From positions 699,079 to 763,078 of the forward strand of contig NC_030989.1 in NCBI RefSeq assembly GCF_000149955.1: DNA of 64,000 nt. The letters are read 5' to 3'. The first letter of the stretch is position 1; each line of letters starts with the position of its first letter. The DNA comes from Fusarium oxysporum f. sp. lycopersici 4287. Lineage: Eukaryota > Ascomycota > Sordariomycetes > Hypocreales > Nectriaceae. A program made the position numbers and the translations under genes. Of this stretch, positions 12,101 through 23,911 are shown in pieces. The notes beneath the pieces are model-generated. The model worked only from the letters and a program-made list of their open reading frames with translations, did no database searches and had not been told where the DNA came from.

Positions 12101-13667
12101 TACCTGCTTGGTAAAAGCCGGTGCGGGCGCCGAGTCACAATCCTTGGCATCTCATCTGTCCCACCGTCCCGGGCAAGACGAAAATGGGCGGTAAAAACAC
12201 GGCTTGTCGTTATCTCTTTGACTGTTTTCTATGAGTCAGTCCGAGGAGAAAATGGTGTCAAGTATTCAAGCTGTCTGTAAGTTAGCGTCAGTGCTTGGTT
12301 GAAGTAGAAACGAGCTCTCTAAGTTGATAACCCTTGTATAGCGAGTTAGTATTAAAGAGTCATAAACAATGAGAGTGCCACGATGTGAGGAATTACTTGA
12401 TATGAAGGCGTTAGATCAGTCTATGTATGTCAAAGCCTTGATACTGAGAAAGAACAGCGCAACTACATTTTTCTTGAGAGACATAACAGTATGTGATAGT
12501 TTATAGCTCGAAGGATAGACCCGCGTGGTAACCTCTGTTTACCTCTCTTCAAAGCCCTTTGAAGTCCTCTTGTCTGCCTCTGTTACCTACTTGGATTTCT
12601 CAAGTCGGTTCCTTGTGCTGAGGGTCTAGGTTAAGCGATTTGAGGAGAATACTCCTCAAAGTGACTCAACTCACGAATAAGAAGTTCACCAGCACTGAAC
12701 CGACGTTTTTAAGTTGCTGGAAGTGAACTGCATAATTTTCAAATGGTCAAAAGGCGTCTTTTCCAGAATGATACCTCATAGAAGCGCCATTTCAGCTCAT
12801 CACCTTCACGCATTCCTAGTCGACGTTTCCTCATTGGCGTGACATTTTATCTTTCGACAAGGCAAGAGAAGATACAGCTTACGAAATCACAATAGACTCC
12901 CTGATACTAAAGAGACATCTTATTTCCTTGGGTACTTTTGAATTACAACAGAGTCCCACCGTTCGTTTCTTGTCAGATTTCTGTAGCCGATGAGGAGAGC
13001 ATTTCACTAGCAAACCAACAATGGAACTCGTGATATTCCACGTGAGTCCCTCTGGACGTGAACAAAGCTCAAAATAATATGGGTCTTTGTCAATACACAA
13101 ACACACTGTATCATCTTCTATTTAAAAACTGTGCCAACTCGAAGTCATAGCAAATAATCCTACCGCTTGGATTTGTGGCTTAGCTAGCCTTACGATACCC
13201 TCCTAGTCACAGTTGAAAAGAACGAAGCTTCGATTTGATCCTTCGGTCTTGAGTCGGAAATTTACTAAATACCGCACCAATAAGAGTAACACTACTCTCC
13301 GCAAAACACCAACGTCATCAGTTGTGATCTTCACCGACGCGCGTCTGACTGGCTGCTTCGTTTCCTTTGAATGCTACGAATATTCTGATTGGTTGGAACA
13401 TGAAACTAAACATCCTTCGAAACAAGTGTAGATCCTTCGCGTTGTAGGATTATACGAAAATCGGCAATTTCCAAAAGCGTCATTGGCCGCGGCGTTAGAA
13501 ATGTTAGTAATTACCCAGTATTAGACTTTGATCAGCTTGAGCAAGCGCGTTGATCATGTAACTACTACCGAGAAGGAGCGAAACTTATGGGGCTTTCAAT
13601 AGCATAGAAGTTGCGATCATCCCTTGGATGTTCTACCGTGACTTTTAGAGTAATCATTTTCTTCAAT
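9131..13667. other. Long gene-free stretch (about 4.5 kb)
   Basis: ORFs on both strands are short (under 150 codons), lack ATG-centred domains and show no recognised motif. The longest (10860-11291, minus, 143 codons) resembles nothing I know and has no plausible splice partners. Base composition is ordinary, with no clear A/T-rich RIP block, terminal inverted repeats or tandem arrays. CCAAT-type TGATTGG boxes occur near 10837 and 13386. It may contain long regulatory regions for the permease and the PGAP4-like gene, or non-coding transcripts; nothing in it can be named. Confidence 0.5.
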
Positions 13668-15041
13668 ATGCTCAGTCTACTCGTGAAAGCGACAACATGT
13701 ATCGCTTTGCTATTATGCCTGACTTGGTATGGGCAGACTCATTTTTATCGTGACCCTGGTAGTGTCTTCTTCGACAAGGCACGAGCATACGAGACACGGT
13801 ACTCCGAACATCGCAAGGCCGAAGTTGAGAAGCTAATAAACTCGTATCCGGAGCTGAAAAAGCCGGCTCTGGGCAAGGCACGAAATGGAAACAAACTTCT
13901 CTGCGTAGCACTGAACTCTGTGAAGCGTGAGACACAATACCTCCCTGTATGTGCTATCCCAAACAAATACCTGTACTCAGGCTCATTAGAATAACAGAGG
14001 ACAATAGGGAGTATGGTACACGACCTCGTGAAGGAAGAACGAGACGATCTACATATATCTGTCCTGATAGCGGAAACCGATCCGAGACGCCATCCGGGCT
14101 GGAACCACCAATGGCTAAACCGTGCGGCCGACGACATCTTTACCTACGATCTCAACGATACACAAACGAAACACCTGAGCGACCTCGAACAAAATGGACG
14201 ATATCAAGAAAAAGGCGTCTTCGATTACACTTACGCCCTTGAACGATGTTACGCCACCGGCGCATTATATGTTGGCATGTTTGAGGATGACATCATTCTT
14301 GCCGAGGGATGGTTTATGAGATTTCTACAAGGACTATCACAGATATCTGACTCTGGCAACTGGCTTTTCATGCGTCTTTTCAACCAAGAGAGATCAACAG
14401 GGTGGTCGAGTCGGGAGATTGGCGGAAACAACGAATTCTTGATTATCCTAGGCATTGACATAGGAATCGCAGCCTCGGTGTGGTTCGTACGTCGACAATG
14501 GCGAGGTTCACGCAAGTATCTTGACCTGGAGACACTCGCGGTAACAGCCTTTATACTGGTACCGGGACTGATAGTACTGCTGTACCAGTCGGGAAAAGCA
14601 TCACTATTTCCCCCGCCCCCTGGAGTATTCAAAGAACCTTTCGGGTGTTGCTCGCAAGCAATGGTTTTCCCAAGACATAAGGTCCCCTTGCTGATTGATA
14701 GCCTAAAGGAAAGGAGGGAAGGGCAGATAGACTTGATGCTCGACGAGATTGCTTCGAGCAATGGTCTTGATAGGTATGCTTTATATCCAGTTCAGGCACA
14801 GCATATTGGTGAGTTTACCAGACAGTGTTAAAGATCACCAGCTAAAAACTTTCAAGGAATCGATTCAGCAAGAAAGACAACAAAAGACGAAGCCCAAGCC
14901 ATCTGGAGCATGGCCTTTGAAAATCAGAACCCCATAATTCTCAAGAAAGAGCACAGCAAACTCCTTGAAAAGTACGAATTATGGCGTGAGAAGGTTGAGC
15001 AAGATGCTCTCGACTCTATGTATCTCGATGAGTTATCATAG
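13668..15041 (+). CDS. PGAP4-like membrane glycosyltransferase
   Basis: Exons 13668-13946, 13998-14808 and 14857-15041 join to 424 aa. The introns (51 and 48 nt) are GT-AG and the joins read QYLP/RTIGSMV and QHIG/IDSARKTT. The protein has an N-terminal signal-anchor (about residues 3-22). A GT-A type catalytic region carries the metal-binding FEDDII motif (about 188-193). Two closely spaced membrane segments follow (about 238-256 and 272-290), then the conserved PPGVFKEPFGCCSQ block. This insertion of a tandem TM pair in a glycosyltransferase fold is the hallmark of PGAP4/TMEM246, which adds GalNAc to GPI anchors in the Golgi of animals. Fungal homologues are mostly uncharacterised, so acceptor and sugar are inferred only. 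The 13611 start upstream is less likely, because the ATG at 13668 sits right before the anchor. Confidence 0.75.
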
Positions 15042-16609
15042 TATTTACCAGGCAATACAGTTAGCCCTCAAGTGAGGTTTTTTTTCAACCAGGTAGAACT
15101 TGATTTTAGTATCGACTTTCACTTGTCCACTCGTAGCAGCTCTTAGCTGATGCCGAACGTGATATGTATTTGCGCTATATCGTATAAGAATCTAAGGCAC
15201 CTGGTAGTAAAATAGCAGTTGTTGCGTTTCTAACATCTTGAGGTAGGCTAGGCCGCTAGAATAAGTTTGCCGGCATCGCCTACGTAACGCATGGAGATTT
15301 CGAGGATATGTTAATAGGGTAAGAGACCACCAGTAGACAATTATGTTGAAATTTCTTTTGTCGAAAATTCCTTTGCAAAGCCTGTAACTCGGCGCATTTC
15401 GGTAGCTTCATCCTCGGAGCATTTATAGACTCGGCGAGTATACTGACTAAGAATAAGGTTACTGTTATGCCTATGCTGAATTATCCGCCGGTCATTTTAA
15501 ATCACGCCAATAGGGCGGATGAAACATTCAGCATAGACAACAAGCAGATTCTGGTGTTTCATGATCCAGAAGAAGCAAAGATTCATCTTGAAAGGATGAG
15601 TTTCATAGAAACCAACGCAAAGGTTCCGGCTGATCGGCTCATGCGCCAAGAATGTCACTTCGATCAAAGAATCCTAAAGGAGCAACTCCTTCATGCTGCT
15701 TCGTCTATTAGTGGATAGTCCGTGCCAGATTAATCTTTTAAAGTTTCGCCTTGCGGGACGGAAAAATTACCATGTTGCAAGCTAGCCTGTCAAAACAAAA
15801 TACGACGATCATTCCCTCTATCAACAGTAGTACGAGTCTTTGCTTAAGATGGCAGAATCCACTTTGTCTTCAAGAGGTTTCTGCTTTCCTGTTAGAGACC
15901 CTTGGCCGTTGTCAATGTGGATGCTCTCCACAACTGTTGGATCGTGGAGTTGAGGCTAAAATGAGGGTTATTCAGCATCCCACTTCATCGCGGTCAAGAT
16001 GGGATGAATAGTGGAGTATGGGATGTTCGCGATATGAGAGAGTGAATTGTATCATTCATGCAATCAATGAGGCTCTTCACCGTCTCGACCGGCTATTCTG
16101 GAGAGCCAGGGCTTGGCATAGTCATGTTTTGTTAATACCATCAGAAAGGATCGTAGGAGTAGAAGAAAATCATTTTAAAGCGTTGGACAATAGACCTGAC
16201 AGCTACAATCTTCATACTAGTGACGCCTATAGTTGCCTAGTCTAGACTAACAATAAATCCTCGGCGAATATTTCCTCTTCCTCTCCTTGGTTTGATGGAT
16301 CTTATCAATCTGATCAAGACATCAACCCCCACGAGTGTCACAGGCTAGATCCGAGAAGGCATAGCAGTGCCCACTCTTCATTAACCTCAGGGCATGAAGC
16401 TCCACCAGCAAACTCAAGGACATGCCATAACCGAAGTCTTGCCTGTGGGTGTTTTGGGCCGCGTATTTCCATTTATCCAGACGTGTTTCCTCTTTCTGTT
16501 GGTCCTGATGTTTTGACTCGTCTTTCACTCATCACCTCACTCTTTATTCTCTTAGCCTAGGTGCTACAGTCATTCTTTCTATAACATCCGGCAGGTCAAT
16601 CCATTCATT
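15042..16609. other. Intergenic region with unassigned ORFs
   Basis: Holds an 83-codon ORF (15467-15718, listed separately). It also holds two short plus-strand ORFs in one frame (15751-16011 and 16018-16245) split by a TAG at 16009-16011. None has a recognisable domain. The TAG-split pair could be the remains of a gene. A pyrimidine-rich leader precedes the next gene at 16610. Confidence 0.4.
15467..15718 (+). CDS. Small hypothetical protein (doubtful)
   Basis: An 83-codon ATG-started ORF with balanced, protein-like composition (NYPPVILNHANRADETFSI... then acidic and basic residues ending LLHAASSISG). No signal peptide, membrane segment or known motif. It may be a real small gene, one exon of a decayed larger gene, or chance. 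The neighbouring ORF fragments downstream favour decay. Confidence 0.25.
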   Translation: MPMLNYPPVILNHANRADETFSIDNKQILVFHDPEEAKIHLERMSFIETNAKVPADRLMRQECHFDQRILKEQLLHAASSISG

Positions 16610-17941
16610 ATGCGTACCTCAACTATCATAGCCTCTCTGGCGGCTGCCGTCTCCGCCTATGAGCCCTGGCTCAACGAGCCTGACACTGGTCTTAACACTT
16701 ACCTCGCCAGCACCAACTGGACCGAGGGCAGCCGTCCTCTTCTCAAAGATATCCGAGGCGTTCCAGACTTTGACTTTGCTGCTCGCCAAGTCTTGACTGA
16801 TCAGCAATATGCTTTCTACCGCACTGCTGCTGCGGGAGAATGGGCTTACCGCAACAACCTCAAGGTCTGGGAGAAGGCTAGGCTCCGACCTCACCAGCTC
16901 GCCAGCGTGAAGGGGCTCAACGAGACCCTGGGTGTTACTATCCTGGGCCATAACTTCAGTGCTCCCATCTTCATCTCACCTGCCGCTCGTGCTGGCTATG
17001 GTGACTCTGACCGTGGTGAACTCAACTTTGTTGATGCAGCTGCTGATGAAGATATTCTCTATGTTGCTGCTCTCTATGCCACCAAGACTATTGAAGAGAT
17101 TGGTGCTCAACGCAAGAAGCGTGGAAACACTATCTTCCAGCAGATCTACTCCAATGCCAACCTCTCTGTTACTTGGGATGCCATGAAGCGTGCTGAGGAC
17201 CAGGGCGTCAAGGCATTTGTCTGGACCATTGATGCTCCTGCTACATCTACTCGTCACCGAGCTGCTCGCTATGACACTACCAATGCGTATGTTCACATTC
17301 TCACAATACCAACAATAACTAACAAACTTCAGTAATGGTGCCACTTCTGTTCTAAGCTGGGATCTTTTCAAGGAGATCAAGTCTCACACCAAGCTTCCCA
17401 TCATTCTCAAGGGTATCACAACCACCGAGGACGCCCTTCGTGCTGTTGAGGCTGGTGCTGATGGTATCTGGCTCTCAAACCACGGTGGTCGCCAAGTCGA
17501 CTACTCTCCCTCTCCACTTGAGATTGCATATGAGCTTCGACGCAACGCCCCTGAGATCTTCAAAAAGACCGAAGTTATCGCCGACAGCGGTGTCCGTTAC
17601 GGAAGTGATGTTATTAAGCTGTTGGCTCTTGGAGTCAAGGCTGTTGGTCTCGGACGTCCGTAAGTTCTACTTTCATCCATCACTTGAGGACGTCTGCTGA
17701 TATTCGTGAAGTTTCATGTACTCCAATGTCTACGGCGTCGAGGGTCCTAAGAAGCTTATCCAGATTCTCAAGACTGAGATTCTTGCGGATGCTGCTCAGA
17801 TTGGTATCACTGATCTTCACAACATCCCTTCCAAGGTGGTAAGTTTAGTCAATTCTTAGGACAGAGACCATCCTAGCTAACAAATACAAGCTCAACACTC
17901 GTGCCCTCGAGCGCGATGTTTACCTCATGGACGAGAACTAA
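16610..17941 (+). CDS. Secreted FMN-dependent 2-hydroxyacid oxidase / L-lactate dehydrogenase-like
   Basis: Exons 16610-17286, 17333-17659, 17712-17838 and 17891-17941 join to 393 aa. The glycolate oxidase/flavocytochrome b2 TIM barrel is clear. The N-terminal DFAARQVLT...YAFYRTAAAGEWAYRNN block leads to LRPHQL. The FMN-proximal stretches IFISPAA and FQQIYSN follow, then the catalytic Lys in LPIILKGI, the active-site SNHGGRQ (proton-abstracting His and substrate-binding Arg), and the phosphate-binding DSGVRYGSDV...GLGRP. There is no cytochrome b5 domain, so it is an oxidase-type rather than a Cyb2-type protein. Unusually, it opens with a signal-peptide-like segment (MRTSTIIASLAAAVSAYEP), which would place a flavin enzyme outside the cell or in the endomembrane system. 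The substrate (lactate, glycolate, mandelate or another 2-hydroxyacid) cannot be told from sequence. Confidence 0.88.
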
Positions 17942-18215
17942 GATTTTTCGCCGCCCCAAGAGACGCATTTATGATATTTATATGTATATATCTTTGCAGT
18001 GGATAAATATCTGAAATTGGAAACACTTCTTGTCTAGGCGTAGTTCCCCATTAGTAAAGCATTGCTAGCACCAGTTGATTGGCCAGGATACCGAGCTGCA
18101 TGGTGGCTTGCTGACTATCATGTGCCACGTCTCTAGACTTCCACTTTTTAAATTAACGACTCCATGTTTGAAGCCTCCCAAAAGCACAAAAGTAACCGCC
18201 CAAGGGGCGCTAGCC

Positions 18216-20306
18216 ATGGAGGGTAGAACCTCCATCGAATGGAGATGCCATGTTTGCCGCCGCATACCATGGAACCTCGAAGAATGGCAGACGTCGGCTG
18301 CTATTCAGCATCACGACTCTTTCGACGCCCTTGAGATCTCAGCTGACGGAGGTTGCTGTCTCTGTCGTAGTTTTCGTGCTACGGTATACTATAGTCTCAG
18401 AACCATAGGCTTAAAGTCCCCTCCGGCAGGTCCCTGTTTCCTATGGTTACCCACGAAAAGTTACATCGGGCTATCAGGAAGAGGGGATAATCTCGATGCG
18501 AGTAATTGGCCTGTAGTCTGCAGATTCTATGTTGGAGATGTTCTGTTTCTCCTTTCGATATCCGTACATCTTATTAGAGCAGATGAAGAAAATACAGTAA
18601 GTCAAGGGGATCACACATGGCTCTCTAAGAAATTAACGGAACGACAGAAGGCTGCGCCAGTGTCATTAGAAATGGCCTTGGAACCTGACTTGAAAGAAGA
18701 GCTTCGCGATCAAATTCACGATTGTATCAACAAACGTGGCGTTCACCAAGAATGCGACGTCGGGTGGTTTCGTCAAGATCTTAAACCAAATCCACCAACA
18801 CGCCTCATAGATGTTGATACCAATGATCCCAGTATTGTTCGGCTCATCGTAACCGCCGAGGATTTGCAAAAAGACTTCATCCCTAAGTATCTGACGCTCA
18901 GTTATTGCTGGGGCTCTACCAATGGACACGCAAAAACTACCCGAGCAACAATAGCTGCAAGGCGCGAAGGGATCGCAGTACATAGCCTCCCGAAGACTAT
19001 ACAAGATGCTATACAACTTACGCGGCTATTGAAGTTTCGATACTTGTGGATTGATGCTATATGTATCATTCAATCAGATCTTGACGATGTGTACCTTGAC
19101 GATTGGAACACAGAAGCACCGCGCATTGGATCGTACTACCTACATTCTAAATGCCTCATCTCGGCATCCGCTGCTTCGGATAGCAGCCAAGGGCTTTTCG
19201 TCAAGCAGAATGCTAGAAAGTATCCTCTGAGAACGTGTGCACTGGCTTTCAAAAATGAAAAGCAAGAGTATATCTGTCTCTCTGTACCAAGGCCATCGCC
19301 TTCAGAAGATTGGCCCGCTGAGCCGCTGAGATCAAGAGGATGGTGTTTACAAGAGGCTGTTCTGTCACCCCGTATCCTCCATTGGTCCAAGCATGCCCTG
19401 ATATGGCAGTGTCACGGAACAACGAAAAGTCCTACGTATGGGAATGATTTGAACACTGCCCGAGATATACGAACCAGCCAATCTCATATCAGTTTTGCTC
19501 AAGAACCAGACCATGCTATGGCGATTGCATGGACGGAGCTTATCTCACGATACTCTAAGATGCATTTCACCTTCGAGACTGATCGACTCGTTGCAATTCA
19601 AGGCTTGGCTAACCGACTTGTTGACCTTCACGGTGGCGAGTACTTTGCCGGAGTGTTTCGTTCACACCTTGCTGGTGGGTTGCTATGGAAGAATTCGTAC
19701 GACAAGGCTCACAATGCACTGGCAGGAGTTCCCACCTGGTCTTGGGCTACGAGGTGCCTCAATATTTGGTTTCTTCCAGTCTCACATTCTTTCATACGGT
19801 CTACGAAACCAAATGTCTTCCCGTACAACCGTAGCCCCATAAATCTCGATACTCCCGAGAAACGTGCTCTTCGATTCGAAGCTCCACTGCTCAACATAAA
19901 CCTGGGAAGACCGTTCACGGAAACCGATATCGTTTCAACAGTGCAAAGACCTGTGTTTTCATGTCACGTCAGCTTCACAGAAGACAGTGAAGACGAATAC
20001 GTCGTGAATTTTGAATACGATGCAGAAAGACTTATGCCCGAGAGATTTGATATGCTAGAGGTGCTTTTTCTCGGACTGCATGTGCTTCATAAATTGCGGG
20101 GATATATCAGTCCGAGTGAGTTTGAAGAGTCAACTGTCATTGATCCTGATACTATAGTATCATGTGAAGGGATTCTCTTGCGAAAGGCAGGCCAATACTA
20201 TGAGCGTATTGGGAGGCTTGATTTTGATATGCCCAAGAATTACAAACGCCGGATAAGCTTGAAGAAGCTGATGGACAGTAATAGAAAGAACGTTTGTCTT
20301 ATATAG
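18216..20306 (+). CDS. HET-domain protein (heterokaryon incompatibility type)
   Basis: A single-exon gene of about 696 aa. The three HET blocks are present: LTLSYCWG (about residue 226), the central FRYLWIDAICIIQ (about 275) and RGWCLQEAVLSPRILH (about 373). HET proteins are fungal NLR-like or standalone triggers of incompatibility-associated cell death; the domain is a TIR-like fold. The N terminus carries a CHVCRRIPW...CCLCRSF Cys pattern that could bind a metal. The C-terminal 300 residues are a common, unnamed extension. The start is uncertain: ATG 18120 is also in frame and adds 32 residues; 18216 gives the more family-like N terminus. The gene is intact, unlike the ankyrin gene to the left. 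Confidence 0.88.
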   Translation: MEGRTSIEWRCHVCRRIPWNLEEWQTSAAIQHHDSFDALEISADGGCCLCRSFRATVYYSLRTIGLKSPPAGPCFLWLPTKSYIGLSGRGDNLDASNWPVVCRFYVGDVLFLLSISVHLIRADEENTVSQGDHTWLSKKLTERQKAAPVSLEMALEPDLKEELRDQIHDCINKRGVHQECDVGWFRQDLKPNPPTRLIDVDTNDPSIVRLIVTAEDLQKDFIPKYLTLSYCWGSTNGHAKTTRATIAARREGIAVHSLPKTIQDAIQLTRLLKFRYLWIDAICIIQSDLDDVYLDDWNTEAPRIGSYYLHSKCLISASAASDSSQGLFVKQNARKYPLRTCALAFKNEKQEYICLSVPRPSPSEDWPAEPLRSRGWCLQEAVLSPRILHWSKHALIWQCHGTTKSPTYGNDLNTARDIRTSQSHISFAQEPDHAMAIAWTELISRYSKMHFTFETDRLVAIQGLANRLVDLHGGEYFAGVFRSHLAGGLLWKNSYDKAHNALAGVPTWSWATRCLNIWFLPVSHSFIRSTKPNVFPYNRSPINLDTPEKRALRFEAPLLNINLGRPFTETDIVSTVQRPVFSCHVSFTEDSEDEYVVNFEYDAERLMPERFDMLEVLFLGLHVLHKLRGYISPSEFEESTVIDPDTIVSCEGILLRKAGQYYERIGRLDFDMPKNYKRRISLKKLMDSNRKNVCLI

Positions 20307-20909
20307 ATATCTTAACATAATATTCGGCTTGATAAAAAGACCTGATGGTCTGAGAAGATAGCCCGATGTTGTTCTTTTCTTAGGCCGGAAATTATAGTCT
20401 CCTCTGACTGAGAGAATAGAGCGGAATTCCTGACATCATAGAATGGATCGACCCTTATCAGCCTCGGCTTTTCATTTCGTCAGAGGCTGTGCGAACTTAC
20501 AGCCCCATATCGAGGTAGAGCTGAGGCTCTGTGCTCTAAACCCATTTGGGCGTCATGTTGCGATACCCTTGTAAAGCCAAGAACTACATCTCAACATCTG
20601 ACCAATTAGACGAAGCGCAGCATGCTACCAAGTTCAGTAAGGTCAATATCGCCTTGACAAAGTCAGAGTTTCGGTACAAGTCTGGACTTGTCATTGGTTA
20701 TTTATTGGTATTTCGGTATCTGAGCCACTGAGAACAGGCGGAGCTGAGACGTTTAATGCTTGCTGATCTTGACAGCGGAATTAAGCTTGTCCACTATATC
20801 TTGGCTTCTCAACATAGCGATGACATGGTCAAAGATGAGGTGGCTACTGTATAAATAGCTCTGACTCTCCCTGAACCTCGATTATGTTACAATATCATCA
20901 ATAATTATC
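20307..20909. other. Intergenic region and esterase promoter
   Basis: No supportable gene. A TATA box (TATAAATA at 20850-20857) lies about 60 bp before the esterase ATG. A 61-codon ORF at 20546-20731 has no recognisable features. Confidence 0.5.
20850..20857 (+). promoter_or_regulatory. TATA box of the carboxylesterase gene
   Basis: TATAAATA about 60 bp upstream of the start codon at 20910, a good match to the consensus. Confidence 0.5.
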
Positions 20910-22576
20910 ATGGTTTCCTGCAAATTTCTTACAGCCGCTCTTTGTGCGGGAGCAACGCTCGCACTTCCGCAATCTAAAACCCCCAGTAACCCAACCGCTA
21001 CCATAGACAACGGCATCATAATAGGAACTTCAACATCAATTCCTAACTCCAAGACAAAGGTCAATCAATTTCTCGGAATCCCCTTCGCTGAAAAGCCTAT
21101 CCGCTTCAGTCCCCCAACACCAGCCAAATCATGGGATACTCCCTACAATGCCACCGTTTACAAGCCCGCTTGTTTTATGAAGTTTAACTATCCCGAAGAA
21201 CGACGGAATCGAACGATTGAGATTTTTGCTACACCTGGACCGCCAGCAGGGACTAGTGAAGACTGCCTGAACTTGAACATTTATGCTCCTGCAGGTGCAA
21301 AGGCTGGTTCAAAGCCTGTTGCGTTCTGGATTCATGGAGGAAGTTTCAGTCATGGGTCTGGATCTTTGCCTTATTATGAAGGATCCAAGATGGCAGGCTA
21401 TGAAGACCTTGTTGTTGTTACTGTCAATTACAGGACCAATATCTTTGGATTTCCTGAAACCTACGATTTGCCTAAGGGACAGTGGAATCTTGGGTGGGCA
21501 AGATGAAGCATTTGAACTGTACTTTTATACTGACGTACCACAGCTTCCTTGACCAACGACTAGCCCTTACCTGGGTCCAAGACAATATCGCTGCCTTTGG
21601 AGGAGATCCCAAGAAAGTCACCATCTTTGGTGAAAGTGCCGGCGCAGGAAGTGTCGATGACCTTATCACGGCTCCACCAGATCCTCTCCCTTTCCGTGCA
21701 GCTATTCTTCAGTCTGGTTCTGCCTCAACAAACGTCACATCCACTGGCTCTTGGACGAATGCAACCAAGCTAGCTGGTTGTGACAAAGGCGGCTTTGATA
21801 AAGTCCTCAAGTGCATGCGCGAGGTCCCCGCCGCCAAGCTCAAGGATATTATCGAAAGGGGCATGCTCGATTTTGCACCTCTCAGCGATGACGGGGTCAC
21901 TCTATCAAACTATCCCCGCGACATCCGACTCGAGTCCAAGGATAATCCAAAGCTCATGGCTCGAGTTCCTGTCATGTTAGGCACAACAGCAGATGAGGCA
22001 AGAATCCCCGACTTCATGAACATCACCGTAAAGGATGCTCTGAAAACCTTGGCCCCTGGGATAAGTGACTTTCAAGTCTCGGTACTCAAGTTCTTCTACC
22101 CTATTAGATCTCCCGGCATCAACAACGAATTTGATCAGGTCACTAGGATGGCCACAGAGATCGGCATGCAGTGTCCCATTCGGTATGTCGCGGAGGATTT
22201 CGTGGAGACTGGTATCAAGACTTGGCGATATATCTACAATGCCAGCTTTGCCAATACTGAGATATTCATGGGCAGTGGAGCATACCACTCCGCTGAGATT
22301 CCAACTCTCTTTGGGACATTTCCTGAGAAAGGTGCTACAGACTTTCAAGAGAAGTTGAGTAGAGAGATGCAGAAGGCTTGGGGTAAGTTCATCAGAGATC
22401 CCGCTAATGGACCTGGATGGGCGCAAGTTTCTAAGATCGGTGTATTTGGAGACGGGGTGAGACCTGATTCTGGCAACAAACCAAAGAAGGCTATGAAAGT
22501 TGTAAACGCAAACATCATTGAGCCAAGATGCTTGATGTTCAAGGGAATTTGGGAGAAGGGCCAGACAAAGGCGTAA
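20910..22576 (+). CDS. Secreted type-B carboxylesterase/lipase
   Basis: Exons 20910-21493 and 21544-22576 join as [11 protein letters not shown] to 538 aa; the intron is 50 nt with a GTGGGC donor. A signal peptide ([20 protein letters not shown]) opens the protein. Family blocks in order: [13 protein letters not shown], the [11 protein letters not shown] signature, the oxyanion-hole [10 protein letters not shown], and the nucleophile elbow FGESAGAG (Ser about 225). The active-site His region is [13 protein letters not shown]. Several N-x-S/T sites (for example NATVY, NRTIE, NVTS) suit a glycosylated secreted enzyme. The fold is alpha/beta hydrolase, carboxylesterase type B (cholinesterase-like); fungal members cleave lipid esters, feruloyl esters or mycotoxin esters. 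The substrate is not predictable. Confidence 0.92.
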
Positions 22577-23911
22577 TATCATGATTGGTGGATCAAACTC
22601 TGTAGAATTTGATAGTTGATTGAGTTTCGATCAAAGCATTTCCCCGATTTATTTGGTTCTCTATATGTTTATAAAGATTCCTAAGGGTTAAATATCGGCC
22701 AGTCACATGGTAAGAGACCAGACATGTTCAGGTTAACATTTGACTTCCTAGTCAGCGTTGTGACCTAGTTATATGTCCAAAACTGACCCCCATTTTCAAC
22801 TGCGTTGAGCTGGAACAGCGTCGTCTAATTCCAACTCTTTCTAAGCAGCAACCAAAGAATTTATATGCCTCTCCTCCGGATCCTCACTCATGCTCACGAC
22901 AGTGATAGGATACTGCGACTTCACATGATTGGCAATCAAAATCTTTACTGATTCTTGGTCCTGGTCCACGTCTGCCACACCCTTAAGAGTCGTGGATCTC
23001 CTTGTTCGAGCGTACCATTCAGCAGACTAAATGTAGTCACTGCCAAGTAGCACGAGTTTGCCTGATCTCTTAGCCCTTCAAAGCGAGAACAAGCGTAGAT
23101 TGGAGGGCCTACTGAATCTGTAGTGGCTTTCCTCCCATTAAGCATGATTATCGGCCCAGCGTATGTGCTGGTTACACAGGCCACTCCACATTAATTTGGG
23201 TGTGGTGTCTCACTTCTATGACCTCAATTGCTGCAGCTACGCAGAGATAGGCTACTGGGCGCCAATGAAGTGATAGGGACAGTGAAATACATGGCTCGAT
23301 TACACAGAAGAAGGACTGTTGGTGGTAAGCTAACAATTTAAGCCAAGGCACTTTTAATGTAAGTAGGATGCCTCATTGTCTCAGGTAGCCTCGTTTTGCG
23401 TATGTTCTGCTCAACAAACTGCCAGAGCTAAGTGATGCTTTGTCTGAAGATGAGTCTGGACTAGAGCCTGTATTTGGTCTTTCAAAGTCCCGTTTATATC
23501 CTTGTGTCTTAAGGATCATTCACCGGATCGAGAACACAAACCTGCGGCCCGCCCGTTCCACCTCCGCATCCGGAACCAAGCCGATCAAGACCTCACGTAC
23601 GACGTCTGCCATGCTTCATCTGGCGAAAGATAAGCGAAGAAGCAGTGTTTCCACAGTTACCAATATCTAGCCAAGTAATGACAGAAGAACTGTATTTGTG
23701 TGGAAGTATAAGAAGCATGAGTCTCGATCAGAGTGATAAGCCTCGGTTTGAGGCATCCTAGAAGCTGCAGTCACGACCTTTCAGACAGTCTATCGAATCT
23801 ATTGATATTGAAACGTTGAGCTTTCAGTAAGGAACGGCTAACGTGACTTATATCTCTTGCTGACATCACCCTGAAACACAGCATCATCATCTGCAAACGG
23901 CACTATTCACA
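22577..23911. other. Intergenic region, no gene recognised
   Basis: About 1.3 kb with only short ORFs (22945-23184 minus and 23440-23670 plus are the longest), none with a recognisable motif. Its right end forms the promoter of the small secreted protein gene at 23912. Confidence 0.45.

Noticed and set aside
14249..14761. Minus-strand ORF of 170 codons
   Set aside because: Antisense of the PGAP4-like second exon.
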